A stretch of DNA of 13,313 bases from UBA1227 sp963629305 (GCA_963629305.1 CAVGIJ010000030.1:1-13313), one strand, 5' to 3'; positions 1 through 6,809 are shown, counted from the stretch's first letter. The notes: a model not told the origin generated them from the letters alone. Program-made: numbers and translations.

Positions 1-196
1 CAGGTATGTAACTTCATTACCACCTCAAAAGCGCCATAAAAAATAGCGGCATTCTTCTTACAACAAAGAAAATAGCCGACAATCAGAGCTATACGCCGTA
101 TCACCACTATAATAACGATTCACCTGTAACATCCTTGTTCTTTTTACCGATGTTAAACTCGGTTATGCATTCATCTGCAAGGAGAAAAACAGGCAT

Positions 197-245
197 AAAA
201 ATAGACCGTAAAATCTTTACATGGAATAAAGAAATTACGGTCTAT
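197..245 (-). terminator. Split inverted repeat, possible intrinsic terminator on the minus strand
   Basis: ATAGACCGTAA (201-211) pairs perfectly with TTACGGTCTAT (235-245). After a 2x2 A/A internal loop, TCTTTA (214-219) pairs with TAAAGA (227-232), leaving a 7-base loop (220-226). Read on the minus strand, the stem is followed by a short T run (complement of 197-201) and further T-rich sequence, as in a weak intrinsic terminator. The AT-rich stem ends and the lack of a gene just upstream leave other roles open, such as a repeat element or a structured RNA end. Confidence 0.4.
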
Positions 246-414
246 ATATATCTTTAGTTCAAGTCCGGGTGGTGGGGCAGCAACAATTTCCCACATAAAA
301 AGAAGACTGACTTTCAAGGAATACATATTTTCTTGATTTAATTCCTTTTGTCTGAACATTCTATTCAATTTTGTGCCCTAAAATTATCTTTTGAAAATTG
401 CCCCTAAAACAGCG

Positions 415-441
415 AAAAACCCTTGATTTCTCAAGGGTTTT
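415..441 (-). terminator. 11 bp hairpin with TTTC/GAAA loop, likely intrinsic terminator
   Basis: AAAACCCTTGA (416-426) is followed by TTTC (427-430) and TCAAGGGTTTT (431-441), giving a perfect 11 bp stem with a tetraloop. On the minus strand the stem's 3' arm ends in TTTT, followed by one further T (complement of 415), which is the layout of a Rho-independent terminator. On the plus strand the stem also ends in TTTT but then runs into GGGC, so that direction is less convincing. No recognised gene lies directly upstream on either strand, so what it would terminate is unclear. Confidence 0.5.
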
Positions 442-447
442 GGGCTT

Positions 448-518
448 TTGTGCTTTATAGTCGCACAATTATGTATGTGACTGCGTGACGGAATAGCACA
501 ATATGTAACTGATGTGCG
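448..518. repeat. Short inverted repeat and imperfect direct repeat
   Basis: TTGTGC (448-453) and GCACAA (463-468) form a 6 bp inverted repeat around a 9-base loop. The segment starting GCACAATTATGTA at 463 is echoed 33 bases later by GCACAATATGTA at 496, and both copies continue with a similar TGAC/TGAT-GTG tail. The match is imperfect with small gaps. It resembles the end of a small mobile element or the core of a structured RNA. No family can be named. Confidence 0.35.
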
Positions 519-565
519 TTTACACTGCGCGAAGCACTTATTATATTATAAGATAAAGTAACCAA

Positions 566-741
566 GTGATATGCCTCTCTTCGTTCGGCGTGATATTTTT
601 AGCTTTAGGCCAAAAGTGATATTGTTCGCTTTGCTCACAGTGATATTATATTCGCGCAGACACTCGCGAAGCGAATACCACTCGGTAAAAAACCGAATAT
701 CACTGCGCAGCAATATCACTCGCCGTAAGGCGAATATAACT
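566..741. repeat. GTGATAT hairpin array with a central orientation switch
   Basis: GTGATAT occurs at 566, 590, 616 and 640 (spacing 24, 26 and 24). The inverse form ATATCAC(T) occurs ending at 704 and 720, with degenerate copies ending at about 682 (ATACCACT) and 741 (ATATAACT). Between the heptamers sit small hairpins: TTTTAGC/GCCAAAA (one mismatch), TATTCGC/GCGAATA, TCGGT-AAAAA-ACCGA, and TCGCC-GTAA-GGCGA. The left half therefore carries direct copies and the right half inverted ones, so the element could fold either as a row of small stems or as a large cruciform. It abuts the tRNA terminator. It looks like a non-coding multi-hairpin repeat; mobility or function is not shown. Confidence 0.65.
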
Positions 742-742
742 G

Positions 743-775
743 AAAAAAGCAATTGCTCTTTGCAATTGCTTTTTT
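743..775 (-). terminator. Intrinsic terminator of the tRNA-Gly/tRNA-Arg unit
   Basis: AAAAAAGCAATTGC (743-756) and GCAATTGCTTTTTT (762-775) are perfect reverse complements around a 5-base loop. On the minus strand a GCAATTGC stem is followed by six T, three bases after the encoded CCA end of tRNA-Arg. This is a textbook Rho-independent terminator. The symmetric A tract would let it act in both directions. Confidence 0.9.
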
Positions 776-777
776 CA

Positions 778-854
778 TGGCGCGCTGAAAGGGACTCGAA
801 CCCCCGACCCTCTGCTTAGAAGGCAGATGCTCTATCCAGCTGAGCTATCAACGC
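778..854 (-). tRNA. tRNA-Arg (anticodon TCT)
   Basis: Read on the minus strand, the acceptor stem GCGTTGA (854-848) pairs with TCAGCGC (788-782) with one G-T wobble. The D arm contains AGCTCAGCTGGATAGAGC. The anticodon stem-loop is TCTGC-CTTCTAA-GCAGA with anticodon TCT, and the T arm carries GGTTCGAGTCC. The discriminator base is G and the 3' CCA is encoded (780-778). It reads AGA and AGG codons. It lies 17 bases after tRNA-Gly on the same strand and just before a strong terminator, so the two are probably one transcript. Confidence 0.96.
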
Positions 855-871
855 GTACAGCGCAAAAAAAA

Positions 872-945
<74 letters not shown>

Positions 946-955
946 ATCTCTCTTT

Positions 956-989
956 GCGACGGTGATTATTCTAACACAACCACCGTCGC
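956..989. repeat. 9 bp inverted repeat surrounding the tRNA promoter -10 box
   Basis: GCGACGGTG (956-964) and CACCGTCGC (981-989) are perfect reverse complements separated by 16 bases. The -10 box (968-973) lies in the loop, and the left arm covers the predicted start site. In clp read-through RNA it would form a GC-rich stem but has no following T run, so it is a poor intrinsic terminator. It could be an operator-like site or a 3'-end stabilising stem for the clp message. Confidence 0.55.
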
Positions 990-996
990 GTGTCAA
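968..996 (-). promoter_or_regulatory. Sigma-A type promoter of the tRNA unit
   Basis: On the minus strand, TTGACA (996-991) is followed by exactly 17 bases and then TAGAAT (973-968). The -10 is preceded by TGT, an extended -10 feature. The -35 is a perfect consensus match and the -10 matches five of six. Initiation would fall near 961, about 16 bases before mature tRNA-Gly. The -35 box begins only seven bases past the clp stop codon, so the tRNA unit has its own promoter in the 58-base gap. Confidence 0.8.
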
Positions 997-1003
997 TAGA
1001 AAA

Positions 1004-3331
1004 TTAAAGACTTTTCACAACGATTTCACTGCCCTGTACACTGACATTTATGCAAGTTACTGAGGCTCCGTCCGCGTCGATAATTATGTCGGCAATGCGG
1101 TTTTCAATGTTTCGTCTTATAACATTACGAAGATCTCTTGCACCACGTACTCCGGAGTCCATCTTAGATACAATCGCAGTAGGAACATCCTCAGTATATT
1201 TGAGTGTAATACCCTTATCCATAAGAGGCTGTGAAAGCTCCGAGAGCATGAGAATTGCAATATCCTTGTAGTTGTCCTCGGTAAGCTCGTTAAATACCAC
1301 TATCTCGTCAACACGGCCGAGAAATTCCGGACGAAGGAATTCACGAAGAGCCTTCATAGCCTTGTCGCGGTTTATGTCATTCTGTTCTCTTGCAAATCCG
1401 AGTGCATTTTCCTTACGCTCCGAGCCGGCATTTGAAGTCATGACTATGATACAGTTTTCAAAGTTTACCGTTCTTCCCTGAGCGTCATTTATCTTACCCT
1501 CGTCGAGTATCTGGAGAAGAATATTCATAACATCCGGATGAGCTTTTTCAATCTCATCAAACAAAAGGACCGAATACGGTTTCCGACGAACCTTTTCGGT
1601 AAGCTGTCCGGCCTCGTCGTATCCGACATATCCCGGAGGTGATCCGATGATTCTTGAAACACTGTGTTTCTCCATAAACTCTGACATATCAAGCCTTATG
1701 AGAGTTTCGGGAGTATCAAAAAGTTCTTCGGAAAGTCTCTTTACAAGTTCGGTTTTCCCGACACCTGTAGGACCTACAAAGATAAAGGATGCAGGTCTGC
1801 GTCTTGTGTTTATCTGGATACGGCTGCGTTTTACAGCAGCGCTTACGGAGGCTATTGCTTCATCCTGTCCCTTGACATGTTCTTTAAGGTGTTCTTCAAG
1901 ATGAGCGAGTTTACGAAGATCAGACTCTATTACCTTTGAAGCGGGGATACCGGTCCAAAGCTGAATAACCTTTGCAAGATCCTCTTCCTTTACGCTGTTA
2001 TCCTTAGCGGCCTTCAAAAGTGCCGGAAGTTTTGCCTCTATGGCAATTATTTCAGCCTTTGTCTTTGCCTGCTCTTCGTAATCCGGATTTTCAGTATCCT
2101 CCTCCATATCACTTAAATCCGCTTTTGCATCTTCAAGTTCTTTTTCGGCAATTTCAGCTTCGGAAATTGCCTTGTTTCGAAGATTTGCACATGTGCACGC
2201 CTCATCAAGAAGGTCTATTGCTTTATCCGGCAAAAATCTGTCAGTGATGTATCTTTCCGAGAGAACAACAGCTCTGTGTACAAGTTCATCTGAAATACTT
2301 ACTCTATGGTAATCCTCATAGTAGTTCTTTATTCCCTTGAGGACTTCAAAGGTTTGCTCAATTGACGGTTCGTCAATTTTTATCGGCTGGAAACGGCGTT
2401 CAAGAGCCGCATCCTTTTCAATATGCTTTCTGTACTCGTTGAATGTCGTAGCGCCTATAACCTGTATCTCGCCGCGTGAGAGAGCAGGCTTCAGTATATT
2501 GGCAGCATTCATTGTGCCCTCGGCGTCTCCCGTACCGACAAGATTGTGAACCTCATCTATAAAGAGAATTATATTGCCCTCGTGTTTTACCTCTTCAACG
2601 AGGCCTTTTATGCGGCTTTCAAACTGTCCTCGGAATTGTGTTCCGGCAACAAGTGCCGTAAGGTCAAGAAGGTGAATTTCTTTATCCTTAAGCTTTGCAG
2701 GCACCTCGCCTGACGCAATTCTCAGTGCAAGTCCCTCGGCGATAGCGGTTTTACCAACGCCCGGTTCACCGATAAGGCAGGGATTGTTTTTTGATCGTCT
2801 GCAAAGTATCTGGATAGCACGGCTTATCTCCTGATCACGTCCTATGATACGGTCAAGCTTTCCGTCACATGCTTTTTCGGTAAGATCAGTGCAATAGGTG
2901 CTGAGGTACTTTCTTTTCTTTTTGTCAGGCTTAGCACCTCTGCGGCGGCGTTTATGCTTACCGTCCTTTTCATCCTTACCTTCGTTTTCAGATATAATTT
3001 CATCTGTCTCGGAAGAAGGATTTTGTTTCGGCATAGCGCCGAGCGCACCGAAAAGATTTGCAAGTGACGGCATTTCCTGTGCACCGCCGCCTTCAAAATC
3101 TTCGTCCTCACCCATTCCCATAAGTGAGTTAAACTGCTCGGATACGGTGTCAACGTCCTCAGGACTTATACCCATATTGTCCATCATCTGTTTGACAGGA
3201 CCGATATTAAGTTCCATAGCACATTTTATGCAGTATCCGACAGGTTCTTCCTTACTGTCAATACCATCTATTTTAGATACAAAAACAACCGCAGGGTTCT
3301 TCTTGCATCTTGTACACATTATCTGTTTCAT
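1004..3331 (-). CDS. ClpE-like ATP-dependent unfoldase with N-terminal zinc finger
   Basis: This Hsp100/Clp unfoldase has two AAA+ modules and would feed substrates to ClpP. Numbered from ATG 3331 (775 aa), C6/C9 and C34/C37 form a CxxC...CxxC zinc finger as in ClpE, in place of the duplicated Clp N domain of ClpC. A flexible acidic linker and a basic tract follow (about 125-141). D1 has Walker A GEPGVGKT (188-195) and Walker B ILFIDEVH (255-262). A short charged middle region spans about 385-450. D2 has GPTGVGKT (520-527) and LLFDEIEK (589-596). LGF (644-646) fits the ClpP-docking loop. The start could be TTG 3337 (5 bases after GAGGAG) or ATG 3331 (11 bases). I prefer ATG, but the SD distance favours TTG. 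It follows pgsA almost without a gap. ClpC is the alternative name, but the zinc finger argues for ClpE. Confidence 0.9.
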   Translation of the reverse strand: MKQIMCTRCKKNPAVVFVSKIDGIDSKEEPVGYCIKCAMELNIGPVKQMMDNMGISPEDVDTVSEQFNSLMGMGEDEDFEGGGAQEMPSLANLFGALGAMPKQNPSSETDEIISENEGKDEKDGKHKRRRRGAKPDKKKRKYLSTYCTDLTEKACDGKLDRIIGRDQEISRAIQILCRRSKNNPCLIGEPGVGKTAIAEGLALRIASGEVPAKLKDKEIHLLDLTALVAGTQFRGQFESRIKGLVEEVKHEGNIILFIDEVHNLVGTGDAEGTMNAANILKPALSRGEIQVIGATTFNEYRKHIEKDAALERRFQPIKIDEPSIEQTFEVLKGIKNYYEDYHRVSISDELVHRAVVLSERYITDRFLPDKAIDLLDEACTCANLRNKAISEAEIAEKELEDAKADLSDMEEDTENPDYEEQAKTKAEIIAIEAKLPALLKAAKDNSVKEEDLAKVIQLWTGIPASKVIESDLRKLAHLEEHLKEHVKGQDEAIASVSAAVKRSRIQINTRRRPASFIFVGPTGVGKTELVKRLSEELFDTPETLIRLDMSEFMEKHSVSRIIGSPPGYVGYDEAGQLTEKVRRKPYSVLLFDEIEKAHPDVMNILLQILDEGKINDAQGRTVNFENCIIVMTSNAGSERKENALGFAREQNDINRDKAMKALREFLRPEFLGRVDEIVVFNELTEDNYKDIAILMLSELSQPLMDKGITLKYTEDVPTAIVSKMDSGVRGARDLRNVIRRNIENRIADIIIDADGASVTCINVSVQGSEIVVKSL

Positions 3332-3333
3332 AC

Positions 3334-3996
3334 TCAAGTCTGCTCCTCGTTTTCTTTTGACTTTGCTTTAACCTTTTCTACTGTGTCCGGTATGTACGAA
3401 CAAAAGGCAACTATGGTCAGTATAGCCGAGATTGTCACAAGTACAACTATAGCCTGATGCGGCAATGTAACATACGTTGAAAGCGCTCCGAATCCCGGTG
3501 CGAACAGCAACAGCAGTCCCATTACACAATAAAATGCAAATGTAGCAACCTTACCGTAAATAACCGCTGCCTGCGGGACAATATCCATACTGAGAAGGAT
3601 AAAGCTTCCTATTATCATAGTCAATTCTTTTACACAAAAAAGTAAAAAAACATAACTGAAAACCTTCAGTACTTCATCGTCCGAAGCATGGAAATGGAAG
3701 AAAAGAACCACGGTAAGCGCAATCTGCGTAAGCTTATCGGCTGCCGGATCAATCATTTTACCAAGCTTGCTTATCTGGTTAAAATGCCGTGCAATCTTTC
3801 CGTCAAAAAGGTCTGTCAGACCGGAGGCAAAAATAACTATAACCGCCGGAATGTACTTTCCCGACTGAAAAAGCACAACAAAAACCGGAATCAGAATAAT
3901 TCTGATAAGCGAAAGCAGATTGGGTATGGTAAAAGCGTTCTTCTCCATATCCTTAAACTGTTCTTTAAGTGTTACTAGACTTGCTTTATTGCTCAT
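3334..3996 (-). CDS. pgsA: CDP-alcohol phosphatidyltransferase, probable phosphatidylglycerophosphate synthase
   Basis: This 220-residue membrane enzyme likely transfers the phosphatidyl group from CDP-diacylglycerol to glycerol-3-phosphate, the committed step to phosphatidylglycerol. The family signature D-x2-D-G-x2-A-R-x8-G-x3-D-x3-D is complete: D62, D65, G66, A69, R70, G79, D83, D87. About five or six hydrophobic segments follow, with a charged lysine-rich C-terminus. ATG is preceded by AGAGGAG at six bases. The stop TGA lies two bases before the ATG of the downstream clp gene, suggesting translational coupling. The signature does not fix the acceptor alcohol, so a related phosphatidyltransferase remains possible. 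The N-terminal location of the motif and the length fit PgsA best. Confidence 0.85.
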   Translation of the reverse strand: MSNKASLVTLKEQFKDMEKNAFTIPNLLSLIRIILIPVFVVLFQSGKYIPAVIVIFASGLTDLFDGKIARHFNQISKLGKMIDPAADKLTQIALTVVLFFHFHASDDEVLKVFSYVFLLFCVKELTMIIGSFILLSMDIVPQAAVIYGKVATFAFYCVMGLLLLFAPGFGALSTYVTLPHQAIVVLVTISAILTIVAFCSYIPDTVEKVKAKSKENEEQT

Positions 3997-4008
3997 ACAT
4001 ATCTCCTC

Positions 4009-5181
4009 TTATTTTTCTTCTGAGCATTTTTCTATTTTTCCGATAGCATAAACATAGGTTTTATTTCCCACGTTCATAACGGAAATAGCAGTATTATCAG
4101 CCGAGAATTCTCTGAATTTTGCGCCTGAGCTTCTGTAAACAATAACCTTGTCTTCAAGCAGTACGCTTACTTTTCCGTCAGCTGCAAATACTGATTTTAC
4201 ACTACTTGTGTATTTTTCTTCAAAATTCTTCGAAAATGACGAAGAATATGATGTCAAAATCTGTGAATTTGTACTTCCGTGTTCTGAAAGTATCAAAATA
4301 AGATCTCCTTCATCGGAAAACGCATAGTTTAAAAGCGTATCCGAATCAAAATTCTTATCTTCTTTTGTCTTAAGATTTTTTATGAATGATACCATGTTGT
4401 TTCCAAGAGCCACAACATTGTCGTTTGCAACAAATTTGACTTCAATAACAGCAGTACCCGGATACTCAAACTCGGCTTTCGGTTCCGCATAATCAAAATC
4501 AAAGATATACACCTTCGAGTAAATCTCCCCGTCACGTGCGCCGACAACTGAAACGACGGCATACTTACCGTTATCTGAAAGGTCTACGGATACAATGCTG
4601 TCATTTGCACAGTTCCATACAAATTCTTCTTTTTTGTATGAGCTGTTTAGAACTGTGAGCTTAGAAACAGACGAGCTTGACAGCGTTGCAAGTGCAAGAT
4701 TTCCCTTTTTCCCGAGTGCCGCAGTAATTATTTTTTCATCCTCGGGGGTCTCTCCCGTATAAAGAGTATCCGTTCTGTTTTCAATTCTGTAACGGTTGCC
4801 CTTTTGATCAAATAAAACGACCTTGCCGCCTTTTTTTGAAATAATGGGATTTGAGAATGTATGCTGCGTTGCCTTGACCTGTTTTGCGGTTGTGTCAAGT
4901 GAAAGCGTCTTTTCATCCGTAAGAACGAATATATTGCCGTTTAAAACCGTCATTCCCTCAACCGAGCTTGAATTTATTTTATACGGATATCCGTTTCCCG
5001 GAGACAGTGTCAAAAAGAAGTTTTTTATACTGTCATTTATGTTTGAAACAGAGGCAATTCCCAAGGTTTCAGTGGCCATAAAAAGAAGTACCAGTATAAG
5101 AATTATAACTGCAGCCGCACGTAGAACGGCTTTTTGTTTACCCGATATCCTCAGGTGTTTTCGCTTCTGATTTTCCGACAC
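4009..5181 (-). CDS. DUF5711-like membrane-anchored protein of unknown function
   Basis: The 390-residue product has a basic N-terminus (about 1-18), one hydrophobic segment (about 19-39), and a large extracytoplasmic part rich in short beta-strand patterns such as VTVLNG, KVVLFDQKGN, GKYAVVSVVG and GKVSVLLEDKVIVY. These recur at intervals like the blades of a beta-propeller. It resembles DUF5711 proteins of Clostridia; that assignment is from memory of family features. No catalytic motif is visible. The GTG start at 5181 lies six bases after GGAGGTGAGG and inside the end of truA, with a 44-base overlap, so translation is probably coupled. Between truA and pgsA a role at the cell envelope is possible but not shown. 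The orientation is likely N-in, C-out from the positive-inside pattern. Confidence 0.75.
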   Translation of the reverse strand: MSENQKRKHLRISGKQKAVLRAAAVIILILVLLFMATETLGIASVSNINDSIKNFFLTLSPGNGYPYKINSSSVEGMTVLNGNIFVLTDEKTLSLDTTAKQVKATQHTFSNPIISKKGGKVVLFDQKGNRYRIENRTDTLYTGETPEDEKIITAALGKKGNLALATLSSSSVSKLTVLNSSYKKEEFVWNCANDSIVSVDLSDNGKYAVVSVVGARDGEIYSKVYIFDFDYAEPKAEFEYPGTAVIEVKFVANDNVVALGNNMVSFIKNLKTKEDKNFDSDTLLNYAFSDEGDLILILSEHGSTNSQILTSYSSSFSKNFEEKYTSSVKSVFAADGKVSVLLEDKVIVYRSSGAKFREFSADNTAISVMNVGNKTYVYAIGKIEKCSEEK

Positions 5182-5929
5182 TTAAAACCTCACCTCCGTA
5201 AAAAACTTTGTTCAGATAAAGACCGCATGCCGGTGCGGTTTGACCCGCGAGACTTCTGTCCCTTCCGGCAATCATCGAAGGAATACTGCCCTCTTGGCGT
5301 TTGCCTTCATTTATAAAAAGAAGCGTACCGACAATTATTCTCACCATGTTGTAGAGAAAACCGTCGCCTGTAACAGATACGGTAACAAGTTCTCCGTCTC
5401 TGTTCACCGATATATTATAGATAGTTCTCGTGCAATCTTCAACATCCGTTTTTGCGCCACAGAACGTAGTAAAGTCATGCGTTCCGATAAAGGCCTGAGC
5501 CTCCCTTTCAAGCATTTTCTCGTCAATGTGCGGCTTATACTGCAAGGCACGTCCGTAAAGAAAGGGATTGCGAGATACAGAATTGTGAATCTTGTAAACA
5601 TACTGTTTTGCGGTGCAACTGTACCTTGGGTGAAAATCATCCGGGACATCTTCTGCCGAAAACACCGAAATATCACAGGGAAGTTTTGAGTTAAGAGCGC
5701 CCATTAGCTTGTAATTTTCTATGGTACTTTCCGTTTTGAAAGTGCAACAATACATATTGGCATGCACTCCGGCGTCTGTCCTTGAACACCCTTTGACATC
5801 TTCGCGCTTTTGAAGTATTTCCTCAAGAGCGTCCTGTAGTGTCTCCTGAACGGTCGATGCATTGCTCTGAACCTGCCAGCCGTGGTAATTCGTGCCCAGG
5901 TACTTGAGTTTCAACAGAATATTACGCAT
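5138..5929 (-). CDS. truA: tRNA pseudouridine(38-40) synthase TruA
   Basis: This enzyme converts uridines 38, 39 and 40 in the anticodon arm of tRNAs to pseudouridine. The N-terminus KLKYLGTNYHGWQVQ is typical of the family. The catalytic motif GCSRTDAGVHA places the nucleophilic aspartate at D52. Later blocks AFIGTHDFTTFC and GDGFLYNMVRIIVGTLL are characteristic C-terminal-half motifs. The length of 263 aa is normal. ATG is preceded by AAGGAAG at six bases. It follows ecfT, the usual order in Firmicutes (ecfA1-ecfA2-ecfT-truA), but the ribosomal protein genes often flanking that block are not seen here. Its 3' end overlaps the start of the DUF5711-like gene. Confidence 0.96.
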   Translation of the reverse strand: MRNILLKLKYLGTNYHGWQVQSNASTVQETLQDALEEILQKREDVKGCSRTDAGVHANMYCCTFKTESTIENYKLMGALNSKLPCDISVFSAEDVPDDFHPRYSCTAKQYVYKIHNSVSRNPFLYGRALQYKPHIDEKMLEREAQAFIGTHDFTTFCGAKTDVEDCTRTIYNISVNRDGELVTVSVTGDGFLYNMVRIIVGTLLFINEGKRQEGSIPSMIAGRDRSLAGQTAPACGLYLNKVFYGGEVLSVGKSEAKTPEDIG

Positions 5930-5970
5930 ACAAGGCTTCCTTTATATAACAAAATACTTAAATTAAAGTT

Positions 5971-5991
5971 AAAAATTCGGTCGATTCCGAA
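5971..5991 (-). terminator. Weak hairpin with T run after ecfT
   Basis: On the minus strand TTCGG (5991-5987) pairs with CCGAA (5980-5976) around a 6-base loop and is followed by TTTTT (5975-5971). It begins two bases after the ecfT stop codon. A 5 bp stem is short for a strong terminator, so partial termination in the 64-base ecfT-truA gap is the likely limit. Confidence 0.4.
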
Positions 5992-5993
5992 AA

Positions 5994-6809
5994 TCAGATG
6001 ATCGGAGCAAAGAATTTGTTAAGAAGAACAACTCCGCAAAGGAATGCCGCAACAAAAATGAATCCGATAAGGTCAAGATATGTATACTTCATCTGCTTCA
6101 TGCGGGTTCTGCCCTCAGCGCCGTGATAGCAGCGACACTCCATGGCAAAGGCAAGCTCATACGCTCTTCGAAACGATGTTATGAACAGCGGTATGAAAAC
6201 CGGCACAAGTGCTTTTGCACGTTTCGTAAGACTGCCGGTTTCAAGGTCTGCACCCCTCGCCTTTTGTGCATTTGTTATCTTTTCAAACTCATCTATAAGA
6301 GTAGGAATAAACCTAAGTGCGATAGTCATCATCATTGCGACAGTATGGACACTGTTTTTCATAAACTTCAGCGGTGAGAGAAGTCTCTCCATACCGTCAG
6401 TGATGAGCGTCGGACTTGTTGTATACGTTAAAAGCGAGCTTGCAATTACAAGAGCGATAATACGTATGATCATAAAGATTGCCGTATATATGCCGCCCGT
6501 TGTTATGTGTATGAAAGCAACATCAAGAATCGGTTCTCCCTTGTCAATGTAAAATATATTGAGTATTGCCGTAATTGTAATGATTATGGCAATAGGTTTT
6601 ATGCTCTTGATTATAGTCCTTATCGGAATCTTCGAAAGAAGAACCATTATGATAAGCGAAAGAACCATTACTCCCAGCGAGTAGAAGTTTTTACAAAGAA
6701 AGATTGTGACAATGTATACGAGAGTAAGTATAAGCTTCATTCTCGGATCCATTCTGTGAATCGGAGAGTTTCCCGGGAAAAACTGACCGATGGTAATATC
6801 TTTTATCAT
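5994..6809 (-). CDS. ecfT: ECF transporter transmembrane subunit EcfT
   Basis: This is the membrane scaffold of an energy-coupling factor importer. It links the two ATPases to exchangeable S subunits for vitamins or metals. The 271-residue protein has about five to six hydrophobic segments and begins with GNSPIHRMDPRMKL, typical of the family. Two coupling helices carry the expected motifs: QKARGAD (around 182-188) and ELAFAMECRCYHG (around 218-230), where the usual A-R-G is C-R-C. GAEGRTRMKQ follows, also family-like. The ATG overlaps the ecfA2 stop by four bases (ATGA), preceded by GAGG, so the pair is translationally coupled. No S component is encoded nearby, consistent with a shared (group II) module. 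Confidence 0.94.
   Translation of the reverse strand: MIKDITIGQFFPGNSPIHRMDPRMKLILTLVYIVTIFLCKNFYSLGVMVLSLIIMVLLSKIPIRTIIKSIKPIAIIITITAILNIFYIDKGEPILDVAFIHITTGGIYTAIFMIIRIIALVIASSLLTYTTSPTLITDGMERLLSPLKFMKNSVHTVAMMMTIALRFIPTLIDEFEKITNAQKARGADLETGSLTKRAKALVPVFIPLFITSFRRAYELAFAMECRCYHGAEGRTRMKQMKYTYLDLIGFIFVAAFLCGVVLLNKFFAPII

Larger units (their letters stand above)
1..742. other. Non-coding, repeat- and hairpin-rich region left of the tRNA unit
   Basis: No reading frame here has a convincing start, ribosome binding site and protein-like composition. The stretch is AT-rich compared with the coding part. From left to right it holds an 11+6 bp split inverted repeat (201-245), an 11 bp hairpin (416-441), a short inverted repeat plus an imperfect direct repeat (448-518), a small AT palindrome around 541-551, and a GTGATAT hairpin array (566-741). 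Positions 1-200 show no feature I can name, apart from a short open frame on the minus strand that runs off the left edge. The region may be a graveyard of small mobile repeats or hold an untranslated RNA. I cannot decide between these from the sequence. Confidence 0.6.

Noticed and set aside
257..285. GTTCAAGTCC followed by GGGTGGTGGGGCAGC, resembling the 3' end of a tRNA or an integration site
   Set aside because: The bases before the loop do not pair with those after it, no acceptor stem or CCA is present, and no integrase or second copy is seen.
171..368. 65-codon open frame on the minus strand
   Set aside because: No ribosome binding site, no recognisable protein pattern, and it crosses the split inverted repeat at 201-245.
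566..741. CRISPR array
   Set aside because: The repeated unit is only seven bases, it switches orientation, the intervals are hairpins rather than unique spacers, and no cas gene is present.
571..819. 82-codon open frame on the plus strand ending in RAERDSNPRPSA
   Set aside because: It runs through the hairpin array, the terminator and the antisense of tRNA-Arg. The RDSNPRPSA ending is the well-known artefact of translating a tRNA gene backwards.
5930..5970. Possible promoter before truA (TTAACT, 18 bases, TATATA with TG extension)
   Set aside because: Initiation would fall inside or after the truA ribosome binding site, so it would not give a normal truA message; the AT-rich gap makes chance matches likely.
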